Assembly: GCF_041260155.1 (NCBI RefSeq)
Contig: NC_091947.1
Span: 35,350,032-35,414,031 of the forward strand
DNA length: 64,000 bases
Reading direction: 5' to 3'
Origin: Ptychodera flava
Lineage: Eukaryota; Hemichordata; Enteropneusta; Ptychoderidae
A program made the translations under genes and the position numbers. Below are positions 49,532-61,929 of this stretch, piece by piece. The notes beneath the pieces were generated by a model. It made no database searches. It had not been told where the DNA came from and saw only the letters and a program-made list of their open reading frames with translations. The first letter of the stretch is position 1, and each line of letters starts with the position of its first letter.

Positions 49532-49869
49532 TACAACTTTGACAAGATATTTGCACAGTATTTCAACATACTGCAGGTAGTATACTCCCAGCTGTGGTTT
49601 TCAGAAACACATTTGGAAATGTGTGTGACATTCTATAGATGCGATAAAAAATCAGCATGGTTGATGCAGCACAAATTTTCTGGGACATTAATGCAAATAA
49701 GTACAATGCATGGATGGTGTGACAGAGGTATAAACAGCATGCATAGCAAATGTAAAAGCAATCAAACTTGTGATGATAAGCAAAATTGAATGATTCTTAT
49801 TCAAAATGTATGAACTTTATTGCCAAACAAACTAGTCATTTTGATATATAGTATTTAAAGAACATAATG

Positions 49870-50241
49870 TGAAAATTCAACAAAATTTGACCTAACCACA
49901 GTAGAGTCAATTTTTTTTAAATGTTTAAAATGGGAGAAAAAAGAAGCCATAAAATTGGTATTTGCATAAATTTGCATACATTTACTTTCTCACTCAACTG
50001 CTGTGTTATGTGCAACGCTACCTCAATCAGGCCTGAATTTCAGACTTTCAGTAATTTGGCCCTTTTTAATCTTATTCGCACTTTCTCGAAACTAACATGT
50101 TCATTTGACCAAATTTACATCTCCATGATTGGGTGCATCTGTACACAAAATACTGAGATGGAAGGAGCTGTGGTTTTCAAGTTTTTAATATGGACACTAA
50201 CATGTTCTATTATACAAGGTTGTATAAGTTAAAGGATTCAT

Positions 50242-50273
<32 letters not shown>

Positions 50274-50330
50274 ATACATGCATGTATGCATACACATAAA
50301 CATACATACAGACAGATGCAGCTGACTGAC
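49870..50330 (+). mobile_element. Pearl-like fragment H with (CA)n
   Basis: Contains CATCTGTACACAAAATACTGAGATGG and GTGGTTTTCAAGTTTTTAAT, then CA repeats (50241-50269) and CATACA/GACAGA microsatellite. Parallels 29880-30130. Confidence 0.5.
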
Positions 50331-50565
50331 AATGCAAGCTCTCTACAAATGTGAAAGTTGAAAACTGTTGAGGTATGTAACCTTTAACTGAACTTACCAT
50401 TTGCAAATGGGTACAATAAAAAAATGCTTTTCAGATAATATGGTGAAAATCTTGAGAATTGTAAACAAATAGTGCAACGTTTTGAAGACAGAATAAAATG
50501 CTTTCAAGGAGTATTCTACAGAACACTTCAAACTTAAATTACTTTTAATTGTTCAGCTCTCCATA

Positions 50566-50905
50566 TTGAAGGGACAAAGTCAGCCATTTCTCATGAATTT
50601 TGTTTGATACGAGGTACTACCGGTACTTATATTGTTAGAGATGTTGAAAGATACTGAATGAATGGGTGACCATGCATATATTCGACCCCGGTTTTAGACA
50701 AATTAAATGAAACCATCGCGAAAATGAATTAATGGTCATGACCATTAATTCATTTTCGCGATGGTTTCATGTATCGTGTCTAAAACCGGGGTCGAATATA
50801 TGCATGATCACCAATTCATTCAGTATCTTTCAACATGTCAAAAAATATAAGTAGTATCTCGTATCAAACAAAATTCATGAAAAATGGGCGACTTTGTCCC
50901 TTTAA
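50566..50905. repeat. Palindrome, 340 bp (fold-back element)
   Basis: Ends TTGAAGGGACAAAGTC and GACTTTGTCCCTTTAA are inverted. Arms of about 170 bp run through CGACCCCGGTTTTAGACA and ACCATCGCGAAAATGAATTA to the centre AATGGTCATGACCATT. Ends and arms match with scattered mismatches and a small indel. Confidence 0.88.
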
Positions 50906-51438
50906 ATAAAGGCTTCATACAGCTTACCAAAATTAATAAGTATCCTTAATACATGTTTGTGCGCCACATATTGGTCGCAATATTGTTCATTTTGTGACAA
51001 CTCATGAAATTGTGTTTCATAATGATAAAAAACATATTAACTAGTCATATTTTTACTGCATTTATTGTTTCATCTAAAGGTAGTAGTGCCTTGGGGACAG
51101 ATATTCTGACTCAAATTTTCACAGTACTTTTCTGGTCTACCATTTGTTAGGGCTCTGGGAGTGAGTAAAGTTTTCACAATCTTAGTTTTGCAAAAAAAAA
51201 TAAAGAAAATAAAAATTTCCCCATTTAGTTAAAGCGGCATTTTGAATAATAAAATATCGGCAAATCTAAGGTAATTTGTTTCTCTAGTACCACTACCAAC
51301 ATTTGCAAGGTGATCCCTGATTTTTTTATTCTTCTTGCTTAGTTCGTTGAGGAAACATGAGAAAAGGTTTACTAATAAGGTCTTTCAATTTCGAGGTGCA
51401 TGTTCATTTTATTTCATTTGAAAATCTAGCAAAATCAC
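50906..51438. other. Intron, nothing recognised
   Basis: AT-rich intron sequence between the palindrome and a probable coding exon. Confidence 0.4.
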
Positions 51439-51610
51439 CTGATTCCGGCTCCAGACCACGGTTTTGTGGAGGGACCGTGTCAAGACTGAGCAAACTTTGT
51501 AACTCAATCACACAATTGTCGGTAACTGTGACCATGGTAACTGTGATGTCAAGACGCTGGTGCCGTGGGAGGCAACTGTCGGCTTTTGAAATTTTGGAAA
51601 GTTTGAAATA
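51439..51610 (-). CDS. Probable coding exon of the kinase/phosphatase-like gene (N-terminal region)
   Basis: The minus strand is open for 57 codons with a protein-like sequence: YFKLSKISKADSCLPRHQRL, then ITVTMVTVTDNCVIELQ and LSLDTVPPQNRGLEPES. It ends at a donor-like site, TCAG|GTGATT. The acceptor CTCTGGAG is weak. Phase 0 at the start would fit the preceding candidate exon 52302-52535; phase 1 at the end does not meet exon 44522-44459 directly, so at least one exon is missing between them. No domain recognised. Confidence 0.42.
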
Positions 51611-51623
51611 CTCCAGAGGTTAG

Positions 51624-51770
51624 CTAAACAGTTTTTGACGAGACAGTCACTCTTCTGTGAAACTCCCACACTTTAGCCGACAGGATCCCAAAGCGTAGGA
51701 TGAAATCCTGGAAATCGGCCTCACTAAGTAAGCCATCAATGAAAACTGGCATGGCAACATGTGGTATCAT
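51624..51770 (-). CDS. Protein-like ORF, possible alternative exon
   Basis: A 48-codon minus ORF from ATG 51770, containing FIDGLLSEADFQDFILRFG, with strong protein-like composition. It lies only 14 bp upstream of the exon above and in a different frame, so both cannot belong to one simple transcript. It could be an alternative first exon or chance. Confidence 0.22.
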   Translation of the reverse strand: MIPHVAMPVFIDGLLSEADFQDFILRFGILSAKVWEFHRRVTVSSKTV

Positions 51771-52301
51771 GTGCTGATCGCATGCCGTACTTATGGGGAT
51801 CCGGGGAGATTCGAGCCAGATGACAAGTGCAACACAACGTGGGCGGGAATTAGCGAAATATCAAAAGTGAATATCGTGCCACGGTCTACATGTACTTCGC
51901 TATTTTATCTGATTATCGCAATGCCTCTGGAAAGGGACGAGAGTAATGTTACCATGTTATACTTACTGTAAACGGTAGGCCATAGAATATAATAACGTCG
52001 GCCATGTCAAAAAGTACGCTATTGTGCGCAGGCTCGTGTCACTGGACACAACCATTGGTCGATGGGAATGTAGTAAACGACACGAAATAGCAATTTTGTG
52101 TTCTGCGATGTAGAGTGATATGGCTCTTAATAAATAAGCAAATTTTTTCTACAGTTTATAAACTATTCTAAAATTAACGACATCTTCACTCAAATTCACA
52201 GAATGAAAATCACTAAAGCCGGTCAAAAAACGACATCCGTGCGTGCGTGACATGATATATACCTCGCTGTTCCTGTAAAAATAGAGGTATATTCCAAGTA
52301 C

Positions 52302-52535
52302 CCTGGAAAACAACCTTGGAGGGTCAAGGCTAACGAGTATGGTATTGTTGTTGCCGCTGTAAATCCTGAGTGTTAGGTTCATCCACTCTCCTCTCTGTGT
52401 AGCCATACATATCTGCACAATCTTAGGTACAGATTTTGCTACGGGAACTTTTATCCAGAAATATTGCTCCAGTTTTTCCGACTTGACGCAACCGCGAAAA
52501 CAACCACTCATCGTACGTACGTGTACGGCCACCAT
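52302..52535 (-). CDS. Candidate first exon of the kinase/phosphatase-like gene
   Basis: The minus strand is open from ATG 52535 (or 52511) for 78 codons, containing KLEQYFWIKVPVAKSVPKIV, ATQRGEWMNLTLRIYSG and ILVSLDPPRLFSR. It reaches a possible donor, CCAGG|GTACTT. Phase 0 would allow a join to 51610. It starts 15 bases from the ATG of the divergent AT-hook gene, so the two 5' ends would overlap. No domain recognised; composition supports coding but chance is not excluded. Confidence 0.38.
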
Positions 52536-52550
52536 TGCATCGCTTTCGAC

Positions 52551-53204
52551 ATGAGCACAACAAAAGCTAAAGAGACTCTACCTGACGACGAAGCCTCGGC
52601 GACAACCTCAGCTCCGGCGACATCGTTTGCAACAACTCCCGAAAATCCGCCTGCCATGCCAGCAGAAGCCGGTACGTCAGAAATCGAAGCTGAGGCACCA
52701 AAGAAGAAGCGAGGTCGAAAACCATTGCCTCCAAAAATAAAAGAGCCGGTGCCGGAAGGAATGAAGCGACCGAAAGGCAGACCTCGAAAACACAAGCCCG
52801 TAGAACAGCAGACCGGGCCAAAAAGACCGAGAGGCAGACCTAGAAAATATCCACCGAAAGACACCAGCGGTCCAAAACGAGCTAGAGGCAGACCAAGAAA
52901 ATCTGAATCTGCAGGGACGAGCGATGAGCAGGCCAAGGCGAAAGGGAAGGCTAAGAAAGCGACGGGTAAGAAAGGTAAAGGAACCGGGCGAGGAAGAGGA
53001 CGACCACGCAAAATCACCGCGGCAACGCCGGATACAGAAACAAGTGGTAAACGATCAGGTAGAGGACAGAAGAGAAAGGCTATCGTTGAAGTTGAAGCCG
53101 TAAACCCAGAAAAGGCTGAACCAGTGGCTAAAAAACCACGCGGCAAACCTCTGAAGAAAGCCATTGTGGAAGCTGCTGCTGCCGGGGAATTATCCGGAGA
53201 GTGA
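52551..53204 (+). CDS. HMGA-like multi-AT-hook chromatin protein
   Basis: A 217-codon ORF in one exon. After an acidic, Ala/Thr-rich N-terminus (1-48) come AT-hooks with GRP or GRK cores: KKKRGRKPL (51-59), RPKGRPRK (73-80), RPRGRPRK (92-99), RARGRPRK (110-117) and GRGRGRPRK (146-154). A degenerate hook, KKPRGKPLKK, follows at 194-203. Such hooks bind the minor groove of AT-rich DNA, so a nuclear architectural role is expected. No other domain is visible and the acidic tail of vertebrate HMGA is absent. The start at 52551 (GAC ATG A) is preferred over the in-frame ATG at 52464, whose extension is not HMGA-like. The 313-codon antisense ORF is its shadow. A weak donor at GGAGA|GTGAAG (53200/53201) could join the basic exon at 58637 in phase. 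Confidence 0.87.
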   Translation: MSTTKAKETLPDDEASATTSAPATSFATTPENPPAMPAEAGTSEIEAEAPKKKRGRKPLPPKIKEPVPEGMKRPKGRPRKHKPVEQQTGPKRPRGRPRKYPPKDTSGPKRARGRPRKSESAGTSDEQAKAKGKAKKATGKKGKGTGRGRGRPRKITAATPDTETSGKRSGRGQKRKAIVEVEAVNPEKAEPVAKKPRGKPLKKAIVEAAAAGELSGE

Positions 53205-53691
53205 AGGAGCCGGTAAAGCAACAATAATGAGTGATAAAATTCAGTAGTAATCGTGAGGTTAGGAAAGGTATTGATGATTGATTTCATTGATGATGGAAGG
53301 AAAGCGTAGAAAAGGAGCACAGATGTCGGGTGTTCAAAACAAAAAGACTGAAAATGCACTGTAAGGATGTTTTTGTGTAATTGGGAGGTAATCAAATGCT
53401 GGATAAAATGAGGCGAGCATAGGTTTGCTTTGACATCAGTTGCTTTCAATTTGCAGCTTGTTATTTCATTATGGTATGTGCATCTGAACCTTAATTTGAA
53501 TCCAACATTCTTTTTTTAAATTCACAAACTCTCTTTCAGCCCCCATGACAAATGTTTTGCATTGCCAGCAACTTCTGCTGGTGTAAAATCCTGCCAACCT
53601 TGGTTTTTCTGAATGTTGCCATAGCAACAGTGTTTTCCTAGAGTCCAGACGCCCTGTTCTTTGATCAGAAAGAGGTAGCAAATTCACCAAT

Positions 53692-53697
53692 AATAAA
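53692..53697 (+). promoter_or_regulatory. Candidate polyadenylation signal AATAAA
   Basis: First AATAAA on the plus strand after the AT-hook stop codon, about 490 bases downstream. Confidence 0.4.
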
Positions 53698-53860
53698 ATG
53701 CAAGCGTCTGTACTTTTACTGATATTGTTCATTTTTACCATATTTCAGACATTTTTCGGATTCCTTCTGTTTTTAATACAACTGTATAACAACTGGTAGT
53801 GAACTTGAGATCTTGAGTACTATATAACTACATTTAATGGATCATACCATTTTCCTTCAG

Positions 53861-53929
53861 GTGTTTAACAAACAGGCTTATGAGGAGCTGATGGAGACTT
53901 TAATGAAAGTAGAATATATCATTGCTTGA
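53861..53929 (+). other. Exon-like block with stop
   Basis: After the good acceptor TTTTCCTTCAG the plus strand reads VFNKQAYEELMETLMKVEYI and two more codons, then TGA. No upstream exon ending in the required phase 0 was found, so this may be chance within the 3' UTR of the AT-hook gene. Confidence 0.2.
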
Positions 53930-56900
53930 CAAAAATGCACTGATTCACAGGCAGGTGAATACCGGTAAAATGGTGAACTATATCCCTCCATATATGAAGT
54001 TTATCTCGTTCCTAACAGGGATTCAATTTCCAAGTGACAGGTTACATTTGGTGATTCTGTGACCTCTTCTTTTGGATAGTGTATGTTTCTCAACAACAGT
54101 ACAATAACTAAATTTATAATAGTTGTCAAGAATGAAAAAAGTGTCCCCACTTTTACCACCTTGGTGAAAGTAACAACTGCCAGTTGAACTACAGCAAACA
54201 ATATTCAAAAAGTTCAAATTGATACTGTTATGTTTTGTGTATCTAAAAGACCACATAATTGGAGTCACTTTTTGTTACAATCATAAAAGCCAGTGTTTTG
54301 AAGCAATAGACCAAATTACGCTACATCTTCTCTTTCAGTTTCATTTGAGATATTTTTATTATGTTGCAGATGAGAAAAGTAAGCCAACCCTAGTACACGT
54401 TTGGCAATTTCCTAAGGGATATGAAAATGTAATCAATGTGATATGCAGAAAAATGCATCTTTAGAAGGCTTAGTGAAGTGACAAGACAGAAACTTTTCTG
54501 ACCCAAGTTGCCAATATACAGATAGTGAAAATCTTCTGGGAGTGGTAGACAGAACCAAACAGATGTTAATATGAATCTGATTCATATTCCAACAGCTTCT
54601 GACAGGCAGCATGTAGATTTAAATGGTTGAACAGCCAGACCAAACCATACATACGTTGCATGGACATTGAACAACCCATTTTTGGTGCAATGTCATTAAA
54701 ACATAATGCAAAATACCAGCATTCCATGTCAAAATGCCTACTAAATAGTTGTTTAACTTTTTTGTAAATTTGGATGTTGCAAACAGCTTATATTTGAAGA
54801 ATTACCAAGAATCTTAGTATTTTAGTGTGCAACTCAATAGGGACTTCTCACATTTTTTTAAAGTACCGACAACTTTAATCAACAGGGTATTGACTATGCA
54901 GGCACCTTGTGTGAAATGAAGTCCACATACAATCAACTGCAACAAACCATGTAACAACAAATTTATTGGTCTGGCTGGGTTTTTTTTTTTCAGAATACAT
55001 TTTGTACATCCATTTTTATGGAATTTCTAAGATTGTCGTTTTCTGATTTAAAATACTTGTATGCTGCATTATAGTATGGTGCTTCAACCAAGGAAGATGG
55101 CAATTGTAGGACATCTGAAATTTTTATATGGATTCTAATATGGACCCTTACTGTACCAATTTTGAGGTGAACAATGAATAATATTTTATTTTGTTTTTAA
55201 TGTACTCTGGAGTTATTGAATAACATGTTTGTGAAACATTGTCTTTGCATTTGAAACTGGTCTGTGATGTGTAAGTTTTTAACTTTGTTGACGATTTCTT
55301 ATTTTTTAATATTCAAGGGTTGAATTACGATCAAATGTATGTTCCAAGCAGAAGTTCAGACCATAGAATGATTGCTACAGAATCAGTAGCAACAGCAGGA
55401 TTTTACTGATCCATTTAAAAAACTGTAATTGCATTAGTATATGGTTACCAACTGTAAAAGAGTTCAAATCTTTGGTGATTGATATTTGGTTTCGAGGACA
55501 GTTTGAATGGAAATTTGGGACAAAGCCTGTACCTTTTAAAGCATTTGAATTGAAATCTTTTGGTGTCAGTTTTGGTGGTGTCACATTGTCTGTCATGATT
55601 GCCCTTGTGAATTTTTAACATGGTCATTTTTCAGTGTAATATTTATCTGTGAAACAAGCTTTAACTTTGTACCTGTCCAGAAACAATACTTAAACATTTG
55701 CAATTGATATGAAAAACTTGCCACCTTGGGTATACCCTTTAATCAAGAACGTATTTTGTATCTTCCACAGAGTGAGAGAAAAGAAAAATATTCAGTACTT
55801 TACATTTTTTGTACCAATTATGCAGAAACTTGGAAGGTTATATTACCATGACTAAAATCATCAGTTGCATTTTAAAAATAAAAAAATGAAAAAAAGACCC
55901 ATTTTAACATCATAAATATGCAGCAAGAGATGAAGAATTCAAATTTCCCATTTTTCTACCTCTTCTATTTCTGCCCAGACTTCTCCAATTTTTTATACAA
56001 ATGAAAAAATTAATATGATTATTTTTTATGAAAATTCTGTTAACTTTCCTATAGCCCATTATGAAGCCATGTTTGGCATTTTATTATCATACATGTATTT
56101 GATCTTACCTGGCAATACGCACATATTTGAAACTCAAGAAATCTGTAATATTCAAAAGAGGAACTTGATCAGTGATCTGGGCTGGGTGTTTATGTTATCA
56201 GCCAATTGTTTGGTTGCTGTTTAGCCCTCGATGACATTTGACAAAAACATGGTTCTGCAGATTTTATAGATTTGCTGTGTGTTCCTGTCTGCAGAGGTCT
56301 TTGATACGTGTAACACTGTCAAGTCAAAGGTGTATGTTTTCCAAAACAAATGCATGATACGGTATTCACCTATCATGAATATGAAGGGTTAATTGATTAA
56401 CACCTTAAATGTGCAATTCAGAGCAATATATGGCTGACTTTGAGAAAGATTTCATGACAATTTTCAAGAGTATCTTAGAAAAAGCACTGTTACAGAGAAG
56501 TCTGCAGAACTTAAGTTTTGTCATTCTGAAATTCTGGGACTTTGAACTGAGGACCAAGACTTGTATTGGGATCAGAATTTAGGGCATTGTTTCTTTTGTA
56601 CTAAAATAGCTAAAATTTGACACGGCGGCAAATCATGGAACCAGTTCTCAAAGGCTGGATTGTGAGTAATGTGGAACAACACTCTGTGATGTAAAATTTA
56701 TTGACATAAATACATATACAAGTTAAGGAATTTTAAGGTACAAGTTAAATTCTGAAAGGAAGCGATGAGAACTTGGATGACATGATAAGCTGTCCAACAA
56801 TAATACAGAAGTTTCTTTGTTGAACAAGTGACTGAATTTTAATATGTCATGATTATGATCTGAAATATTTTTTGCTTGTTCTAACTGAGCAAAACAACAG

Positions 56901-58636
56901 AGTACATACTGTAAGCAGTTGGTTACTATGTAGAGTGATTTGACCCATCAACATTTAAGGTTGAGCACAGAATCATTGCATCAGACATCGTGGTAGTTTT
57001 CTGTTAACCTTTTCAACAGAGCCATCATGGTGGACTGATGTGCGGTTCACACTCCAAAGTCATTACAGAAAGTAGCTGAGGTTTTTCAATTCTCAGTGTG
57101 CAGCTGTTTGAAGTTTGGCCTATCTCAGGATATGATTTGCAGCACTTGTTCCCATAAAACCCATTGAAAGTTCTCACATTGAGTTCAATTGTGAAATTTT
57201 GACTTTGCCCTTGACTACAAAATTTGAATGTCATATACTAATACACGTATTAACATTCCATTGTTTGTGACAGTCACATTTTTTATTTCCATGTTTTTAA
57301 TTTATATATTGCGTTTTGTCAGAGATTTATCATGATACATGATTGTTTGGCTGCCAGTTTCAAAACAAACTGATAAATGTCTGTTTTGAGTGCAGTAAAA
57401 TGGGAAGTAGTGGTTTGCCAGGAAAGATTTTTAAGGGAAATGACATTGCATAATTAAAGAAATAGATAGTTCAAGTTAAGTCATGCTAGCTGATCAATTA
57501 GACAAATTTCAAACACTGTTAGGTTTATAGTGATCATCTCAACAAACCTGCTCTGGAGAAAATAGTATTTTGGCATTGTCAATATGTCTTAATACGATAG
57601 ACAATCATAATTTAGCACTGCATTGTCTACAACTATAAAGCTACCAAGTAACATTTACCACATTGTTCATTACTAGTATTTGCAGTAGTATTGTTCACAT
57701 ATGTGAAACTGGACCTTTTCCTTGAGAATATTTCTGGTAAATTTTTGTTGTCTGACGTATCACAATTGGAAAGTAAAGATTTCAAGCCCAGAGGAGGCCT
57801 TTTCCCAATATGTGGGTTCTTACATTCTTACATAAATTTGTTAGGTCAAGGTGATGAGAATCTTCCTTTGCAAAAACTCCCGCATATAGATTAATCATTG
57901 TTTGATAGCACACAGAATTAAATATTCCTTAAAGTTTATCAAATAGAAAATAAATTAAACATCAAACTTGAAAAGTTAGCATTAATAAGGGTTGGTGAAT
58001 GTTATCTGAAAGCAGTGTTGTTAGTGAATTGAGATTGAGAAAGTGGGCATGTCCAACTATCATGCAAGATTTGTGTACACCATGTTAGCTAATTGTGATG
58101 TAATGTATATGACAACAACTCCAGAAATAGTGAAACGTACCTATACTATGGAAAAACTGTAGTATAACTGTGATCAAAGACAGTGCAACTTTCCACGGAG
58201 TATACATGCATCCTTTCAATTACTAGTATTGTTCAAGTGCTGCCATGTCCTGAGACAGGATATCAGAAGGAAAATGTGAAGAAAAAACTGCTTTAAATGG
58301 TCGATGGCCATTGCAGACATCCGTAAAGGTGTTCAACAATGGCACAAGCCATCCATTTTCAATCAAGAATTGTAATTTGTATAAAACCAGTTGAAACTAT
58401 TTTACCATTTGATAACTTTGATATAAGTACAGAAATTGATCTTTGTACTTTGTTTTAAAATGTATATCATACACAGTTATTAAATTATTATAAATGTAAT
58501 CCAATTCACAGTTGTCCATTTGTGTGTTCATTGCAATACCCAGCCGTTCCAATAATGCTTGAGAAGGCCTTACACACTCTCACCCCTACCCATGTCTATA
58601 TTTTTTTTTTTAAATTTCAACTTTTTCAATGTAAAG
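53930..58636. other. AT-rich sequence, nothing recognised
   Basis: Nearly 5 kb without tandem repeats, transposon ends or ORFs of note on either strand. It could be a long 3' UTR or intron of the AT-hook gene, or intergenic sequence. Confidence 0.4.
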
Positions 58637-58724
58637 GAAAATGAGACCCAGTAAAGTAAACAAAAACCCGAGTCAATTTGCCAAAAAAGGAAAGAAATCT
58701 GGAACAGGAACCAAAAGAGGAAAG
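58637..58724 (+). CDS. Candidate distal basic exon of the AT-hook gene
   Basis: Follows a pyrimidine-rich tract and AAAG, and ends AAAG|GTAAAG. In phase 2 (fitting the weak donor at 53200) it reads MRPSKVNKNPSQFAKKGKKS and TGTKRGK. The Lys/Gly composition resembles residues 131-146 of the AT-hook protein (KKGKGTG). A following acceptor at 59515 would give a short tail and stop. Phase, composition and donor agree, but the acceptor is weak and no transcript is available. Confidence 0.3.
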
Positions 58725-58944
58725 GTAAAGTTATTATTTTGTGAAGGAAATTATCAGAAATTATCTGTTTTCTGTCAATAATGGCTATTTGCTTTATTTC
58801 TGGGCACATTATTTTCTGTCCACCTTACATTATTGAAGAAATGGCTCATCGAGGGCCCAGTGTCAGAAAAGCATACATTTGTGATACTTACGGACAAGGA
58901 GAAGGCATAAAACCATGCTAATGCCAGTCATTTAAAGCCTTAGC

Positions 58945-59023
58945 TTAACCCTTTGAACCCGGTTCGGACAGAAATGTCCGATGATGTCATAGAGTACCAG
59001 GGGGTCAGGGTGCAAAGGGTTAA
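58945..59023. mobile_element. 79-bp MITE-like element, TTAACCCTTTG ends
   Basis: TTAACCCTTTGAACCC at the left and GGGTGCAAAGGGTTAA at the right are inverted. TTAA at both ends may be the target duplication, as in piggyBac or Kolobok derivatives. Confidence 0.6.
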
Positions 59024-61929
59024 GGAAGCGATTTAAAGGAATGTGACAACACTAAGAATTATTCTTATAATCAATTGATTCTGATATGATTTATTGTGGT
59101 GTTTTGTTCACTTGTCGACAATCAATTTGGCTGCCAAATGTCAGGATTCCAAATAATTTACGATACCATGCATAAATAATGTCTCTGTCTTCTTCCAATG
59201 GCAAAATTAGAAAAATGCTGTCTTAATGAGCATCACACAGATTGCCTTCATGGTATAAATAACTTAAACATTTCCGTCATATTTTTAAAGTATGGTGAAT
59301 CTGTCTACAAATTAACTTCAAAATATCTAATTTTAGGTTTTTCGACTTAACATTGTTCCAGCTGTTATGGGTTTTGCACTCTTTTATATTTTGACCATGC
59401 AAATTCCTTGGAATTTACTCGGTACTTTTGTTTGAGGCAGAAGAGCTGGGAGGTCACTTATTTCTCAAGACATCTGGAAGATTCAAAATACAGTAACTCA
59501 GGTTGTTCATTTCAGTTCCTGAACCTACGTTTCCTATGATTATTACATTAACATTAATCTGAATAGAATCCTCATTCTTACCAAAAGTATGGTTGTGTCG
59601 TCATCTGCAAAACATGAAATCATGCCTGTTTGGGTTACATCATTTTCAACAACACAACTTTTGAGTAAAAACTATATCCACCCTTTTTCACAAAGAGGGA
59701 TGGAAATAATGAGAAACTTGTTGCCATCAGCTGTCCCACTCTGGACCTTCAAAAAACTCTCTAAAATCTACAAATGTGAATGTAATGTTGCTCGATGGAC
59801 AGGACAAGTTTTATCGTGGTGATGGCATAAAGATGGGAAAAGACCTGTGTATTATATGTAAACATTTATAGATACAGGGTTTTAGCCAGGGAAACACCCC
59901 CCTTGAAAAAAAGAGAAAACACTGACTTTGTCATATTGTCTGGTTTTTTATTCAATCTGTTTATTTTACAATGAGAGTGACAGTGTACAGAGATTAAAAA
60001 TTTATTGACAGTGTTATGAGATTTAAAATTTACATAAATATCTGTAAATAAACCAAGTAAGATACGGCAGTTTTGAAGTGACAGCTACAAATATACTAGG
60101 AGTGTTCAATGAGCTAATATTTGTGATGTATGATCATTTTGGGCGGGAAATGAAATTTTCAAATCTTTCCAGGTAGAAAAAAGTGTAAGCTATCATTTCA
60201 TTTTATCTCCTTGGTTTGTTTTGCTAAATCTTGTTCTTACTGCTCAAATAACAGGCAATGCATAGCAGGTGTATACAAGAGAAAATCCATTGTAAATTTC
60301 TCCAGTGAAAAAATCAATATGGAACACAGCAGTCTTCAATCATCACAAGATTCATTTTCTTTACAAAAAACCCCAAAACTCCAGCTTCTACTTGGCAGAG
60401 ATATTATCAAATGCATTTATATTACCATCATACTTGTGTTAGTTCTTCCACTTTGAATTGCCACTCAATAGAGACTTTCAAATATAATGACATCATAGAT
60501 TGAGGTCAGTACAGCTTTTGTGCCTAAGATATGGTATTCTCCATGAGTTGAAGAAGAAAGTTTTTGAAGGATAGCTGGAGTCTGAATTTCCCTGCCAATA
60601 TAGATATACTGAATTACAAGCCTTACTAGGACTGTTCAGTATCCTAAGAACTGTAAGGCTACAGTATGGCCTATGTACCTGAATAAAACAACACCAGAGG
60701 TTCACTTCCTCTTTTTTCCTGCTTTGTCACATGACTGATTCTGAGAATAATAATGAGCAGAATCAGCTTTCTCTATTCCCTTCATTGTCTCATTAATACA
60801 AAAGAGATAAAATTTGATTCTTTTTGTGCTTTCTCAGGTTTCTTTCACGAGGGAGAATGTTCCTCTCTGCTTGAAAATTTGCTGTTGGGGGAGGGGGTGG
60901 GATTTGGTTCTGATTGAGGGGGACCATCATAAATTATTCAAATCTAAGTTATGCAAATTTAGGTTTTTCAACCTGAAAATTGCAATGTTACAGTGGCTAA
61001 ACGATTGAAGCAGAAGGGTGCAAAGGCCCATCAGCTCTGTGCTTTTTGCATCTTTGATTAATTGTCACCAGCATGTGATTAACCCCCCTTGAAGCAACTT
61101 TTTGACTAAACTTTTGAGAAAGAAAATGAACTGATGCAATGTTATCAGGGAATAGGATGTATACACAGATTGGAAAAAGAAATTTGTTGATATAAAGTCC
61201 ATGCCACATAATTAAAGGAAATTAAAAGCCTTTATGACCTCATACATGTATTTTGTATTGCTACCATCAGCAGCCAAAACTTGATTCCCCTGCAAAGTGT
61301 TTCCTGTAAAATGGCCTTATTATTTAAATTTTGCTCATTGGGACTCAAATAAAAAACTCACAACATCAATTTTGAAACTGTGTACAAGATACAGGTCAGA
61401 TTACTGGAAAACACGTAATTTTGTCCTAGGCCCTAATAGAAGACAGAAGAGAGTATGACTTTAGAGCTAACACAATGGCCTTGATCAATGACTTGATCAA
61501 TGAACTTACAACAAAGTGTAAATCATGAATTATGGAGTCTAACCAAACTAATTAAAACATAAATTTAACCTTTTACCCACCAGACAGTCTCACTTCCTCA
61601 TCTGTAAAGTCAGAAAAAAGTGATATTGAGCCAAAACTGTATGTATTTTCACCCACTGTGCTTGGTTATAGCAGCTTCAGTCTGTAAAAAGCAGGTATAC
61701 AGTATCTGTGTCTTCAGGGGCTTCCAAATTGTCAAGTATTTGTTAATATGCACCATATGGGACATGTTTTGCTTCACTAGTTTTAACAAACTTGACCTGA
61801 TGGTGAAATACTGTTAGTTTTGCTGAAAATAACAATAACAGAATTCCTGCATATAAGCACTCCAAAATGAAAACATAAGGCCAAAGTCCCTGAAGCTACT
61901 ATAGACATGGATACAAAATTAAGTATTTC
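59024..61929. other. AT-rich sequence, nothing recognised
   Basis: No repeats or recognisable gene. A stretch on the plus strand at about 60262-60390 (VYKRKSIVNFSSEKINMEHS) reads like protein but has no supported splice borders. Confidence 0.35.

Noticed and set aside
52508..53449. 313-codon ORF on the minus strand
   Set aside because: It is exactly antisense to the AT-hook coding region; the open frame is a consequence of the biased Arg/Lys/Pro codons on the other strand.
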